From Sinorhizobium americanum (lineage in GTDB: Bacteria; Pseudomonadota; Alphaproteobacteria; Rhizobiales; Rhizobiaceae): DNA of 64,000 bases. The DNA lies in contig NZ_LNQC01000081.1 in assembly GCF_001651855.1 (NCBI RefSeq), positions 248,001-312,000 of the forward strand. Reading direction: 5' to 3'. This document shows, in pieces, positions 41,937 to 49,675 of this stretch (positions are counted from its first letter, which is position 1; each line of letters starts with the position of its first letter). The translations under genes and the position numbers were made by a program. Under the pieces are notes generated by a model. It was not told where the DNA came from. It did no database searches and saw only the letters and a list, made by a program, of their open reading frames with translations.

Positions 41937-43646
41937 ATGATAGTGAGATCGCATCCCATCAAGACCGGCATGCCAGAGGCCGCGGTGAAATATCAGGCCT
42001 ATCCGCAGGTCGCCCTGCCGGACCGGACCTGGCCTTCCAACACGATCACCAAGGCGCCGATCTGGTGTTCGGTCGACCTGCGCGACGGCAACCAGTCGCT
42101 GGTCGACCCGATGGGGCACGATCGCAAGGCCCGCATGTTCCACCTGCTCGTCGATATGGGCTTTAAGGAAATCGAGATCGGCTTCCCCTCCGCCTCTCAG
42201 ACGGACTTCGATTTCGCCCGCTGGTGCGTCGAGGAAGGCAACGTGCCTGAAGACGTGTCGCTCCAGGTGCTGGTGCAGTGCCGGCCGGAACTGATCGCCC
42301 GCACCTTCGAAGCGCTTCAGGGCGCCCACAGGCCGATCGTGCATTTCTACAATTCGACGAGCGAATTGCAGCGCCGCGTCGTCTTCGGCAAGGATGTCGC
42401 CGGCATCAAGCAGATCGCGACCGATGCCGCGAAGATGATCACCGATATGGCGGCCAATGCCGGCGGCGGCTATCGCTTCGAGTATTCACCGGAAAGCTTC
42501 ACCGGCACCGAGCTGGAAGTGGCGCTGGAAATCTGCAATGCCGTTACCGAGATCGTCAGGCCGACGCCGGACAACAAGCTGATCCTCAACCTGCCCTCGA
42601 CCGTCGAGATGGCGACGCCGAACGTCTATGCCGACCAGATCGAATGGATGTGCCGCAACCTCGACAATCGCGAAAGCCTGATCATCTCGCTGCATCCGCA
42701 CAACGACCGCGGTACCGGCATCGCTGCCACCGAATTGGGCCTGATGGCCGGCGCCGATCGCGTCGAGGGCACGCTGTTCGGCAACGGCGAGCGCACCGGC
42801 AATGTCGATGTGGTGACGCTGGCCCTCAACATGTTCACGCAAGGCGTCGATCCGAAGCTCGATTGCTCCGACATCGAGCGGATCAAGGAAGTCTACGAAT
42901 ATTCCAACCAGATGGTCATTCCGGAGCGCCACCCCTATGTCGGCGAATTGGTCTACACCGCCTTCTCCGGCTCGCACCAGGACGCCATCAACAAGGGCAT
43001 GAAGGCGCTGAAGCAGGCCAACAAGCCCACCTGGGAGGTGCCATATCTGCCGATCGATCCGCGCGATGTCGGCCGCAGCTACGAGGCCATCATCCGTATC
43101 AACTCGCAATCGGGCAAGGGCGGCATCGCCTATATCATGCAGGAAGACTACGGCATCAACCTGCCGCGCAACCTGCAGATCGAGTTCCGCGAGGACATCC
43201 AGCGGATCACCGACGAGGAAGGCAAGGAATTGCCGTCGAAGCGCATCCACCAGCGTTTCATCGAGCGTTATGTCGAGCAGCCCAGCGCACGCATCAAGTT
43301 CGTCGATCACCACACCTATCCGGTGGGCGACCACAAGGGGCTCAGGATCGTTGCCGCCGAGATCACCGATCGCGGCGAGACGAAGCGGATCGAAGGCAAG
43401 GGGACGGGCCCGATCGATGGGTTCATCAATGCGCTGTCGATCTATCTCGGCATCGAGTTCTCGGTCGCGGACTATTCCGAGCACTCGCTGCAGCACGGCT
43501 CGAATGCCGCCGCGATCGCCTATGTGGAGGTAGAGCATCCGGGCGGCACGCTCTTCGGCGCCGGCATCAACACCAACATCGTCGCGGCCTCGCTCGAAGC
43601 GATCGTCTCGGCGGCGAATCGTGTTTTGGAGACGGTGGGCCGGTGA
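41937..43646 (+). CDS. leuA: 2-isopropylmalate synthase
   Basis: This 569-residue enzyme condenses acetyl-CoA and 2-ketoisovalerate in the first step of leucine synthesis. It is the long LeuA type 2. Key segments are SVDLRDGNQSLVDPMGHDRK (metal and catalytic Arg/Asp), GFPSASQTDFDFARW, ISLHPHNDRGTGIAAT (metal-binding HxH) and LFGNGERTGNVDV, with a regulatory C-terminal domain (QHGSNAAAIAYVEVEHPGG) that binds leucine. ATG 41937 gives MIVRSHPIKTGMPEAAVKYQ; a GTG at 41883 is less likely. A Leu-rich leader ORF lies upstream, adding attenuation to feedback inhibition. Confidence 0.95.
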   Translation: MIVRSHPIKTGMPEAAVKYQAYPQVALPDRTWPSNTITKAPIWCSVDLRDGNQSLVDPMGHDRKARMFHLLVDMGFKEIEIGFPSASQTDFDFARWCVEEGNVPEDVSLQVLVQCRPELIARTFEALQGAHRPIVHFYNSTSELQRRVVFGKDVAGIKQIATDAAKMITDMAANAGGGYRFEYSPESFTGTELEVALEICNAVTEIVRPTPDNKLILNLPSTVEMATPNVYADQIEWMCRNLDNRESLIISLHPHNDRGTGIAATELGLMAGADRVEGTLFGNGERTGNVDVVTLALNMFTQGVDPKLDCSDIERIKEVYEYSNQMVIPERHPYVGELVYTAFSGSHQDAINKGMKALKQANKPTWEVPYLPIDPRDVGRSYEAIIRINSQSGKGGIAYIMQEDYGINLPRNLQIEFREDIQRITDEEGKELPSKRIHQRFIERYVEQPSARIKFVDHHTYPVGDHKGLRIVAAEITDRGETKRIEGKGTGPIDGFINALSIYLGIEFSVADYSEHSLQHGSNAAAIAYVEVEHPGGTLFGAGINTNIVAASLEAIVSAANRVLETVGR

Positions 43647-43693
43647 CCCGAACCTTGCTGCCGCGTGAGTAACAGCCGCCCGTAGGTGCAATT

Positions 43694-43828
43694 GCCCCTC
43701 TCCTCGGGTTTAACCCGAGGACTGGCCCTCTCCCCGCAGGCGGGGAGAGGGAACTAAGACGTCGCCGCGAGTCTCCTTCGCCCCGCGCGCGGGGAGAAGG
43801 TGGCCGGCAGGCCGGATGAGGGCCGATA
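43694..43828. repeat. RIME-like element
   Basis: It contains CCTCGGGTTTAACCCGAGG, CCCTCTCCCCGCAGGCGGGG and GCCCCGCGCGCGGGGAGAAG in series, ending GGCCGGATGAGGGC. This is a rearranged set of the same modules as other elements here. It separates the convergent ends of leuA and the anti-sigma gene. Confidence 0.65.
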
Positions 43829-43839
43829 CTTGACCGCGG

Positions 43840-44667
43840 TCACATTACCCCCGTCACCGTGTGGGCGAGGTCTTGCAAGCCGGCGGCCGACGACGGCCCG
43901 ATGACGACGAAGGCGGCATTGTCCTTCTGCCACGAGACCAATCCCAGATCGCCCTGGATGGTCTCGCTGAACGCATCCGCCTTGGCCCCATCGGCGCTTC
44001 TCAAGAAGCAGATGGCGAAGATCTCGTCCTCCTGGTCGCGGTAGACGAGTTGAGCCACGGGCTTGCCGTTGGCGACCAGCAGCCTTGCGCCTTCGAAGGC
44101 AAGGCCCTTGCGCGTCAGATCGGGAATCTTGAAGGGGACGCCGACGCTCGCGGTCAGCCAGGTTTCTATGTGGGCCGCTTGCGAGGCCGGCACCTCGACG
44201 AGATGCGCCTTCTGGCGCGAATAGATGCGATGATAGTCGGCGATCTCGTTGACAAACGGGCTCGCGGCGGTCTCGCCGGTCGGCTCGACGAAATTGGCCG
44301 TGCTGCCGAGAATGAACCCGGCGACGCCTCCGGTCAGCAGCAGGCCGACCGACGCGGCCACCAGCCGCGGCAACACCCGGACGCTGCGCTTCGGAAGGTT
44401 CGACGTCGTCACCCGCTCCAGCTTGGGGCTGATGCCGCCGCCCTGCTTGATATGCCGCACCAATGCCAGCGGCACCGGGTCGTGGAGGAAATCCTCGAAC
44501 GCCCTGTTGCCGAATGTGCTGCCCGCCTTCAACTTGTCGAGCAGCACCCTGGCGTCGTCGTCGCGCGCTAGCAGGGCGTCGAGCTCGGATCTTTCCGCCT
44601 CGCCAAGTTCGCCGTCGATATATGCGGATAACCGCACTTCGAGCGCCAGCCCCTTCGTCTGCTGCAA
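43840..44667 (-). CDS. Membrane anti-sigma factor
   Basis: This 275-residue protein has an N-terminal anti-sigma-like helical domain (RLSAYIDGELGEAERSELDA), one membrane helix at about residues 98-120 (LVAASVGLLLTGGVAGFILG) and a C-terminal part outside the membrane of about 150 residues that could sense stress. I see no HxxxCxxC zinc motif. It starts 3 bp after the sigma gene stop, so the two are co-translated. The partner is the ECF sigma encoded at 44671. The signal is unknown. Confidence 0.8.
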   Translation of the reverse strand: MQQTKGLALEVRLSAYIDGELGEAERSELDALLARDDDARVLLDKLKAGSTFGNRAFEDFLHDPVPLALVRHIKQGGGISPKLERVTTSNLPKRSVRVLPRLVAASVGLLLTGGVAGFILGSTANFVEPTGETAASPFVNEIADYHRIYSRQKAHLVEVPASQAAHIETWLTASVGVPFKIPDLTRKGLAFEGARLLVANGKPVAQLVYRDQEDEIFAICFLRSADGAKADAFSETIQGDLGLVSWQKDNAAFVVIGPSSAAGLQDLAHTVTGVM

Positions 44668-44670
44668 CGG

Positions 44671-45189
44671 TCAGGCCCTCCTTTCCGTATCTTCCGACAG
44701 CATGGCCGCGAGCCGCAGGCGCGCTGCCGAAAGCCTGCTCATCACGGTGCCGATCGGGATGCCGAGGATCGTCGCGGTCTCCCGGTAGCTGTGACCTTCG
44801 ACGTTGACCAGCAGGAAGACGCTTGCCAGTCCCTCCGGCATGGAGAGGATCATCTTCTGCAGCTGATTGGCATAGACCGCCTTCTCGGCCGCGGCTTCGA
44901 CATTCAGTTCGTCCCGGTCGAATATGTCGACCATGCTGCCGGTGCCGCGGACCTTGCGCTTGCGGACCTCGTCGACCCAGAGATTGCGGGTCATCGCATA
45001 GACCCAGCTCTCCAGCCGTCCCTCGCCGTTCCACATATGGCTGCGGCTGATTGCCCGCTCGCAAACCTCCTGGACGAGGTCGTCGGCATCATTGGCATTG
45101 CGCGTCAGCGTCATCGCGAAGCGGCGCAATTTGGGCAGCAGGCTGACCAAATCCCGTCTGAAGTCCTTCATCTCTGCCGCTGGGCGCAT
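44671..45189 (-). CDS. ECF sigma factor
   Basis: This sigma-70 family factor of about 172 residues has sigma2 and sigma4 only. Region 2 holds TRNANDADDLVQEVCERAI and LESWVYAMTRNLWVDEVRKR, and region 4 holds EGHSYRETATILGIPIGTVM with SRLSAARLRLAAML. It should direct RNA polymerase to a stress regulon when released by the anti-sigma at 43840. ATG 45189 is chosen because GGAAGAGAA precedes it; ATG 45171 (MKDFRRDLVSLLP) is an alternative. I cannot assign it to a numbered RpoE. The TPR gene upstream on the same strand may be a target or partner. Confidence 0.9.
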   Translation of the reverse strand: MRPAAEMKDFRRDLVSLLPKLRRFAMTLTRNANDADDLVQEVCERAISRSHMWNGEGRLESWVYAMTRNLWVDEVRKRKVRGTGSMVDIFDRDELNVEAAAEKAVYANQLQKMILSMPEGLASVFLLVNVEGHSYRETATILGIPIGTVMSRLSAARLRLAAMLSEDTERRA

Positions 45190-45368
45190 TTCTCTTCCAG
45201 TGAGACGTGCCGGATCATCCGTCTGTTCGCCGTGCGAACGCACAGTTCATGATATGAAACTTGATCCAAAGTCTGCAAGGGAAGAGCCGGATCGCAATGA
45301 GTTTTTTGCGACCGGGCTCCCGGGGATTGGAGCGCCGGCAGCGCCGCGTTCGGCAGGAAGGAAGAGCG

Positions 45369-45914
45369 TCAATACTGACGAACGCCGCCGAGCGATTCGA
45401 GCAGCGCCTGGTAAGCCCACGTGCCTTCGCCGCCGCGGTCGCGGATTTCGACGAGCTGCGCTCTCGCCTCCTCGACCCGACCTTGCTCGACCAGGGCCTG
45501 GCCCATATAGGAGCGGGCGAGAATATAATTCTCGTCGGCCTGAATGGCGCGCTTGTAGTATTGCATGCCGAGCTCCATGCGCCCGGCCTTGCGGTTGCTA
45601 TAGCCGAGATAGTTCAGGACGCGGGCGCTCTGCTGCTCGTTCATGGCGCCGAGGACCTTGATCGCATTCTCGTATTGGCCGGCATAGGCGAGTTCGCGTG
45701 CCGCGTCGAACAGGACATCGTCGCTAAGATCACTCCGCTTCGCATCGACGCAGCGGTTCCTCTTGGCATCCCAGACCTTGCCGTCCTTGCACTGGGTGGT
45801 CGTCTTGGTCTTCTTCGGCGGCGCGCTGTTGTCATCACCGACGGCCAGCGCCGCCTGGCTTGCCACGGAGGCCGCGAAGGCGGAAAGGGTGAAGAGGATG
45901 ATCTTCCGGTTCAT
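45369..45914 (-). CDS. Secreted TPR protein
   Basis: This 181-residue protein has a signal peptide (ILFTLSAFAASVASQAALA), a low-complexity Lys/Thr/Pro section with two Cys (QCKDGKVWDAKRNRCVD), then three TPR-like helix pairs: DAARELAYAGQYENAIKVLG, VLNYLGYSNRKAGRMELGMQ and ARSYMGQALVEQGRVEEARA. The Cys pair around DGKVWD suggests a small disulphide loop. The protein would be periplasmic. It sits just upstream of the ECF sigma/anti-sigma pair on the same strand and may take part in its signal or regulon. The function is unknown. Confidence 0.8.
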   Translation of the reverse strand: MNRKIILFTLSAFAASVASQAALAVGDDNSAPPKKTKTTTQCKDGKVWDAKRNRCVDAKRSDLSDDVLFDAARELAYAGQYENAIKVLGAMNEQQSARVLNYLGYSNRKAGRMELGMQYYKRAIQADENYILARSYMGQALVEQGRVEEARAQLVEIRDRGGEGTWAYQALLESLGGVRQY

Positions 45915-46080
45915 GATGCTTCATCTCCTGTGAACAATGCGGGCGGCCGTTGTCCGGCCGACGCAGATGTCGCCCGGCGGCGTTTGACCCCCAACGCGAC
46001 ATAGACGCCGGGGGCTTCCCGATTATTCGGGCGGCAGTTCAAAAAAACGCCCAGGTGCCCGAACTACTCGGAGCGCCTTC

Positions 46081-46989
46081 TCAACCGTGGAACTGGGTTG
46101 TCTCGGCGAGGCTGACGGTCTTGGCGTCCGCGCCAAGGGCGAAGCGCTCGCGGGTCAGCTTCCAATTGCCGGGCTCTCCTCCAATCGAGAACAGGTTGTA
46201 GGCGGCGACCGGCTTAGCGCCGCCCGGCCCCTGCGAGGCAGAGGCGATGCCAACCACCGGCACCGGTGCCGCGTGCCCCCTGAGCCAGTAGACAGTGTTC
46301 AGATGAGTGTGGCCATGCAGGACCAACTCCGCACCTCCCGAAGAGATGGTCGCGGCGAAGCGGCGGATGCCGATCATACGCTTGTGCATGGATGTCGCGC
46401 CGCGGATCGGTGGATGGTGGATCATGACGACCCGAAACAGACCGGCCTCGCCGGCCGCGCGCAAGAGGTTGACAGTGGCGCGGGCCTGCCGCGGGCCGAA
46501 ATAGCCGCTCGCCGCAAAGGGAGGCGTGGCGACCGCCGTCGAACAGCCGATGAGGGCGACCGAGCCCCGTACGCGAAGATAGGGAAAACAGTGATGGTCC
46601 TTCATCCACCCGGAGGGTCCGTTGTCGCCGCGCATGAAAGGATACCAGGCGCGTGCCGTCTTCTCGTAAGCCCCCGGCACATAGGCGTCGTGATTGCCGG
46701 GCACGACGGAGATGTCCTGCGGGTCGCCCGCCTCGGCGAGCCATTCGGTGACCGCCTCGATTTCCAGGGAGGAAGCGAGGTTGACGAGGTCGCCGGTGAT
46801 CGCCAGATGGTTCGGGTCGCGCTTTTCGATGTCATCCATCAGACATTGGAGCGTGCCCGGAAACAGATGGCGGGCGCGGTTCCTGTGCCAATTGACGAAG
46901 CCCGTAATGCGCTTGGAGGCGAGTTCGCGAAACGACAGGTCGGGTAGGGGGCCGAGATGGACGTCGGAAATATGCGCAAGTTTGAACAT
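46081..46989 (-). CDS. Metallophosphoesterase
   Basis: This 302-residue calcineurin-like hydrolase has a two-metal site. The motifs appear in order: ISDVHLG (Asp/His), ITGDLVN, VPGNHDAY, MIHHPPIRG and HGHTHLN. The C-terminal part (PVPVVGIASASQGPGGAKP) is a capping region. The natural substrate is unknown; phosphodiesters or lipid-linked phosphates such as UDP-diacylglucosamine are possible. It is a single gene, divergent from the Nudix gene with 135 bp between. Confidence 0.9.
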   Translation of the reverse strand: MFKLAHISDVHLGPLPDLSFRELASKRITGFVNWHRNRARHLFPGTLQCLMDDIEKRDPNHLAITGDLVNLASSLEIEAVTEWLAEAGDPQDISVVPGNHDAYVPGAYEKTARAWYPFMRGDNGPSGWMKDHHCFPYLRVRGSVALIGCSTAVATPPFAASGYFGPRQARATVNLLRAAGEAGLFRVVMIHHPPIRGATSMHKRMIGIRRFAATISSGGAELVLHGHTHLNTVYWLRGHAAPVPVVGIASASQGPGGAKPVAAYNLFSIGGEPGNWKLTRERFALGADAKTVSLAETTQFHG

Positions 46990-47124
46990 CGCCCCGGTCT
47001 AGCGCATATTCGGCGGCAGGGGAATCACTTGAATGGGTTATCCAGGCGCAGCGGCGCATGTCCAACGCAGGGGCCATGGTGGCTTGTTGAAGCACTTCGA
47101 ATTGCCGGGAGTAGAGAAAAGCCG

Positions 47125-47613
47125 ATGGACCAGGACCGGCCGAAAGAGGTGCGCAACTGGCTCTGGCCCCTGACGCGGCTTGCTCACATGTATTTCGCCG
47201 TTTCGCGCGGCATGACGCTCGGGGTACGGGCCGCATGCTTCGATGACCGAGGCCGAGTTTTCCTCGTCAGGCACTCATATCTGCCCGGATGGCACTTTCC
47301 GGGCGGGGGCGTCGACCGGCGCGAGACGGCGGTTGACGGGCTGGTGCGCGAGCTCCGGGAGGAGGGCAATCTGGAGCTAACCGGGCCGCCGCGCCTGGTG
47401 CAGGTCTATTACAACCCGGGGACCAGCAAGCGCGATCACGTCGTCTTCTTCCGGTGCGACGATGTCCGCCAGGTGCGGCCGAAAGTTGCCGACCTGGAAA
47501 TCGCCGCGGCCGGCTTCTTTGCGCCCGACGATCTGCCCGCGGACACCACGCCGGCAACGCGCCGCAGGCTTGTCGAACTTGCCGGAACGGCGGCGCCGGA
47601 TATGTTCTGGTAG
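47125..47613 (+). CDS. Nudix hydrolase
   Basis: This 162-residue enzyme has the Nudix box at about residues 58-80: GGGVDRRETAVDGLVRELRE followed by EGN. The final part reads EEGNL where the consensus is EExGU, so the Gly is replaced by Asn, but the metal-binding REL.EE is intact. The N-terminal LWPLTRLAHMYFAVSRG is hydrophobic and may associate with the membrane. ATG 47125 (MDQDRPKEVRNW) is chosen. The substrate is unknown. It is followed directly by a rhizobial repeat. Confidence 0.82.
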   Translation: MDQDRPKEVRNWLWPLTRLAHMYFAVSRGMTLGVRAACFDDRGRVFLVRHSYLPGWHFPGGGVDRRETAVDGLVRELREEGNLELTGPPRLVQVYYNPGTSKRDHVVFFRCDDVRQVRPKVADLEIAAAGFFAPDDLPADTTPATRRRLVELAGTAAPDMFW

Positions 47614-47618
47614 GGGCC

Positions 47619-47722
47619 CTAAAGCGCGTCACGTTCAAACGTATTCACGCGGCGCGCTTTCGGTCTTTGTTTTTGTGCATGTCGTCACCCCAAAACCGCT
47701 GCACACTTTTGGGCGACATGCA
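47619..47722. repeat. Rhizobial intergenic repeat with long hairpin
   Basis: CCTAAAGCGCGTCACGTTCA, GCGCGCTTTCGGTCTTTGTT and then a hairpin form this element. Its arms GCATGTCG (47677-47684) and CGACATGC (47714-47721) enclose CCCAAAA/TTTTGGG. This sequence type is widespread between Rhizobiales genes. It ends directly against the stop codon of the GST gene, giving a hairpin at the ends of both convergent transcripts. Confidence 0.7.
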
Positions 47723-48700
47723 TTACCGATCCTCGCGTCCGTGCGGCGCCTGAAGATCGAGTTCCGGCCCGACGGGCACGATACCGGTCGGATTGATCAT
47801 CCTGTGGCTGCGGTAATAATGCTCCTTGATATGGCGCATGTTGACGGTCTCTGCGACGCCCGGCACCTGATAGAGATCGCGCAGATAGCCGCTGAGGTTC
47901 GGATAGTCGGCAATGCGGCGGATGTTGCATTTGAAATGGCCCACATAGACAGGGTCGAATCGCAGCAGAGTGGTGAACAGCCGCCAGTCCGCCTCGGTCG
48001 GGCGGTCGCCGAAGAGATAGCGTTGCGAAGCAAGGCGGCTTTCCAGCTCGTCCAACATCGCGAACAGCGCCGTCACGTTCTCCGCATAGGCTGCCTGGCG
48101 CGTGGCGAAGCCGGCCTTGTAGACCCCGTTGTTGACCTTGTCGTAAATGCGGGCATTGAGCGCATCGATCTCCTCCCGGAGGTCCTCCGGATAGAAATCC
48201 GCTGTCGAGCCGGTGAGCTGGTCGAAGGCGGAATTGAACATGCGGATGATCTCGGCCGACTCGTTGGAGACGATCGTGTCCTGCTTTCTGTCCCAGAGCA
48301 CCGGTACGGTGACCCGACCCGAGTAGTTGGGGTCGGCGCGCGTGTAGATCTGCCAGAGCGCCTGCGAGCCGAAGAGGTGATCGACGGTGCCGCCGTTGTC
48401 GCCCTTGAATTCCCAGCCGCTTTCCAGCATCAGCGGATCGACGATCGAGACCGGGATGAACTGCTCGAGCTTCTTCAGCTTGCGAAAGATCAGTGTGCGA
48501 TGCGCCCAAGGACAGGCAAGCGAGACATAGAGATGGTAGCGATCCGCCTCGGCCCCGAAACCGCCTTCGCCCGAGGGGCCGGGTGAACCGTCGGCGGTGA
48601 CCCAATTGCGGAACTGCGATACGCTTCGCTTGAAATGTCCGTTCGTTTCGACCGTATCGTACCAGACGTCCTGCCAGACGCCGTCCACCAGCCTGCCCAT
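47723..48700 (-). CDS. Glutathionyl-hydroquinone reductase-type GST
   Basis: This 325-residue omega-class GST is of the YqjG/ECM4 type. The start MGRLVDGVWQDVWYDTVETN at 48700 is the usual N-terminus, and the redox Cys is in SLACPWAHRTLIFRKLKKLE. VTVPVLWDRKQDTIVSNESA is the glutathione-binding strand, and the C-terminal domain includes RYLFGDRPTEADWRLFTTLL. The family reduces glutathionylated quinones. It is divergent from the GNAT gene, with 258 bp of gene-free sequence. Confidence 0.9.
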   Translation of the reverse strand: MGRLVDGVWQDVWYDTVETNGHFKRSVSQFRNWVTADGSPGPSGEGGFGAEADRYHLYVSLACPWAHRTLIFRKLKKLEQFIPVSIVDPLMLESGWEFKGDNGGTVDHLFGSQALWQIYTRADPNYSGRVTVPVLWDRKQDTIVSNESAEIIRMFNSAFDQLTGSTADFYPEDLREEIDALNARIYDKVNNGVYKAGFATRQAAYAENVTALFAMLDELESRLASQRYLFGDRPTEADWRLFTTLLRFDPVYVGHFKCNIRRIADYPNLSGYLRDLYQVPGVAETVNMRHIKEHYYRSHRMINPTGIVPVGPELDLQAPHGREDR

Positions 48701-48958
48701 CAACGTGATCCTTCCAGTTCTTCCAGTTCTCGATAGATAGCGCGGCACAGCCTCGCCGATAGGCATGAAATTCTGAACAGTGCGTTTTAGACTTTGACCG
48801 GCGGCATTTTTCTGCTATCGGCGATCCGAAGCTTTTTCTTTTTTCGGAAGCGACCATAACGATGATCCTGTCGGGAAGCCTGCGACGACGCTGATGCTGC
48901 AAACGCCCTTCGGGCGCGCCATCCCTGTTGTCTGTTCGCTTGCCGGTTCTCGACATCC

Positions 48959-49519
48959 ATGAAAAAGCACGATCTCGTCTATCTGACCGAAGACGCATCC
49001 CACGACGCAGCCATCGAAGTCATCAATGAGGAAGCCTTCGGTCCCGGCCGGTTTGCCCGGGCGGCCGCGCGGATCCGCGAGCAAGGGCCGCACGACCGGT
49101 CGCTGTCCTTCATCTGCACTGATGACGGCGAAACGATCGCCTCCGTGCGGATGACGCCCGTGAGCGCCGGGTCCGTCAAGGGGCATCTGCTCGGTCCGCT
49201 CGCGGTCCGGCCGTCGCACAAGAACAAGGGCATCGGTCGGGAACTGGTGCGGATCGCCGTCGAGGCGGCGCGGCGGAAGGGCTCGGAAGCGGTCATCCTG
49301 GTCGGCGACCCGCCCTATTACCAGCCGCTCGGCTTCGAGAAGGTCCGGTACGGCGCGCTCGAATTCCCCGGTCCGGTCGATCCGGCGCGGGTGCTGGTCG
49401 TGCCGATCGCAGCCGACGTTCACGCGCGGCTCGAGGGTGTGATTGCCTGGCGGGATGACAGCGTAGTGCCTGCAGCGAAGGGCGTTGTGCCGCCACCCGC
49501 TGAAGGCGCCGCCGCCTGA
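48959..49519 (+). CDS. GNAT N-acetyltransferase
   Basis: This 186-residue acetyl-CoA-dependent transferase shows LGPLAVRPSHKNKGIGRELV, where KNKGIG is the pyrophosphate-binding loop, then EAARRKGSEAVILVGDPPYY and the typical last strand GFEKVRYGALEFPGPVD. The length fits the YhbS-like group (predicted protein or small-amine acetyltransferases). The final 20 residues (PAAKGVVPPPAEGAAA) are low-complexity. Substrate unknown. Confidence 0.87.
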   Translation: MKKHDLVYLTEDASHDAAIEVINEEAFGPGRFARAAARIREQGPHDRSLSFICTDDGETIASVRMTPVSAGSVKGHLLGPLAVRPSHKNKGIGRELVRIAVEAARRKGSEAVILVGDPPYYQPLGFEKVRYGALEFPGPVDPARVLVVPIAADVHARLEGVIAWRDDSVVPAAKGVVPPPAEGAAA

Positions 49520-49552
49520 TTTGCTGGGCGCTGGGCCGATACACGGCCAACA

Positions 49553-49596
49553 CGTCATCCTCCTGCTCGTCATTCTGAGCTTTACGGAGGATGACG
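49553..49596. repeat. Inverted repeat between GNAT gene and Bat-like operon
   Basis: CGTCATCCTCC and GGAGGATGACG form an 11-bp perfect stem over a 22-base loop. It lies between convergent transcripts and could end or stabilise either mRNA. The rest of the gap to 49675 is empty. Confidence 0.55.
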
Positions 49597-49675
49597 ATCC
49601 TGGAGGCTCGGCATCCAACGCGCTCGCCCAAACGTGCGGCAGCACACCGAGCGGTATAGATCTTGATGCCGCCGC

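Noticed and set aside
45993..46019. GGAAG-N18-CGTT on the minus strand as an RpoE2-type promoter for the TPR gene
   Set aside because: The last base of the -35 motif differs from the GGAAC consensus, and it falls in GC-rich sequence where such matches arise by chance.
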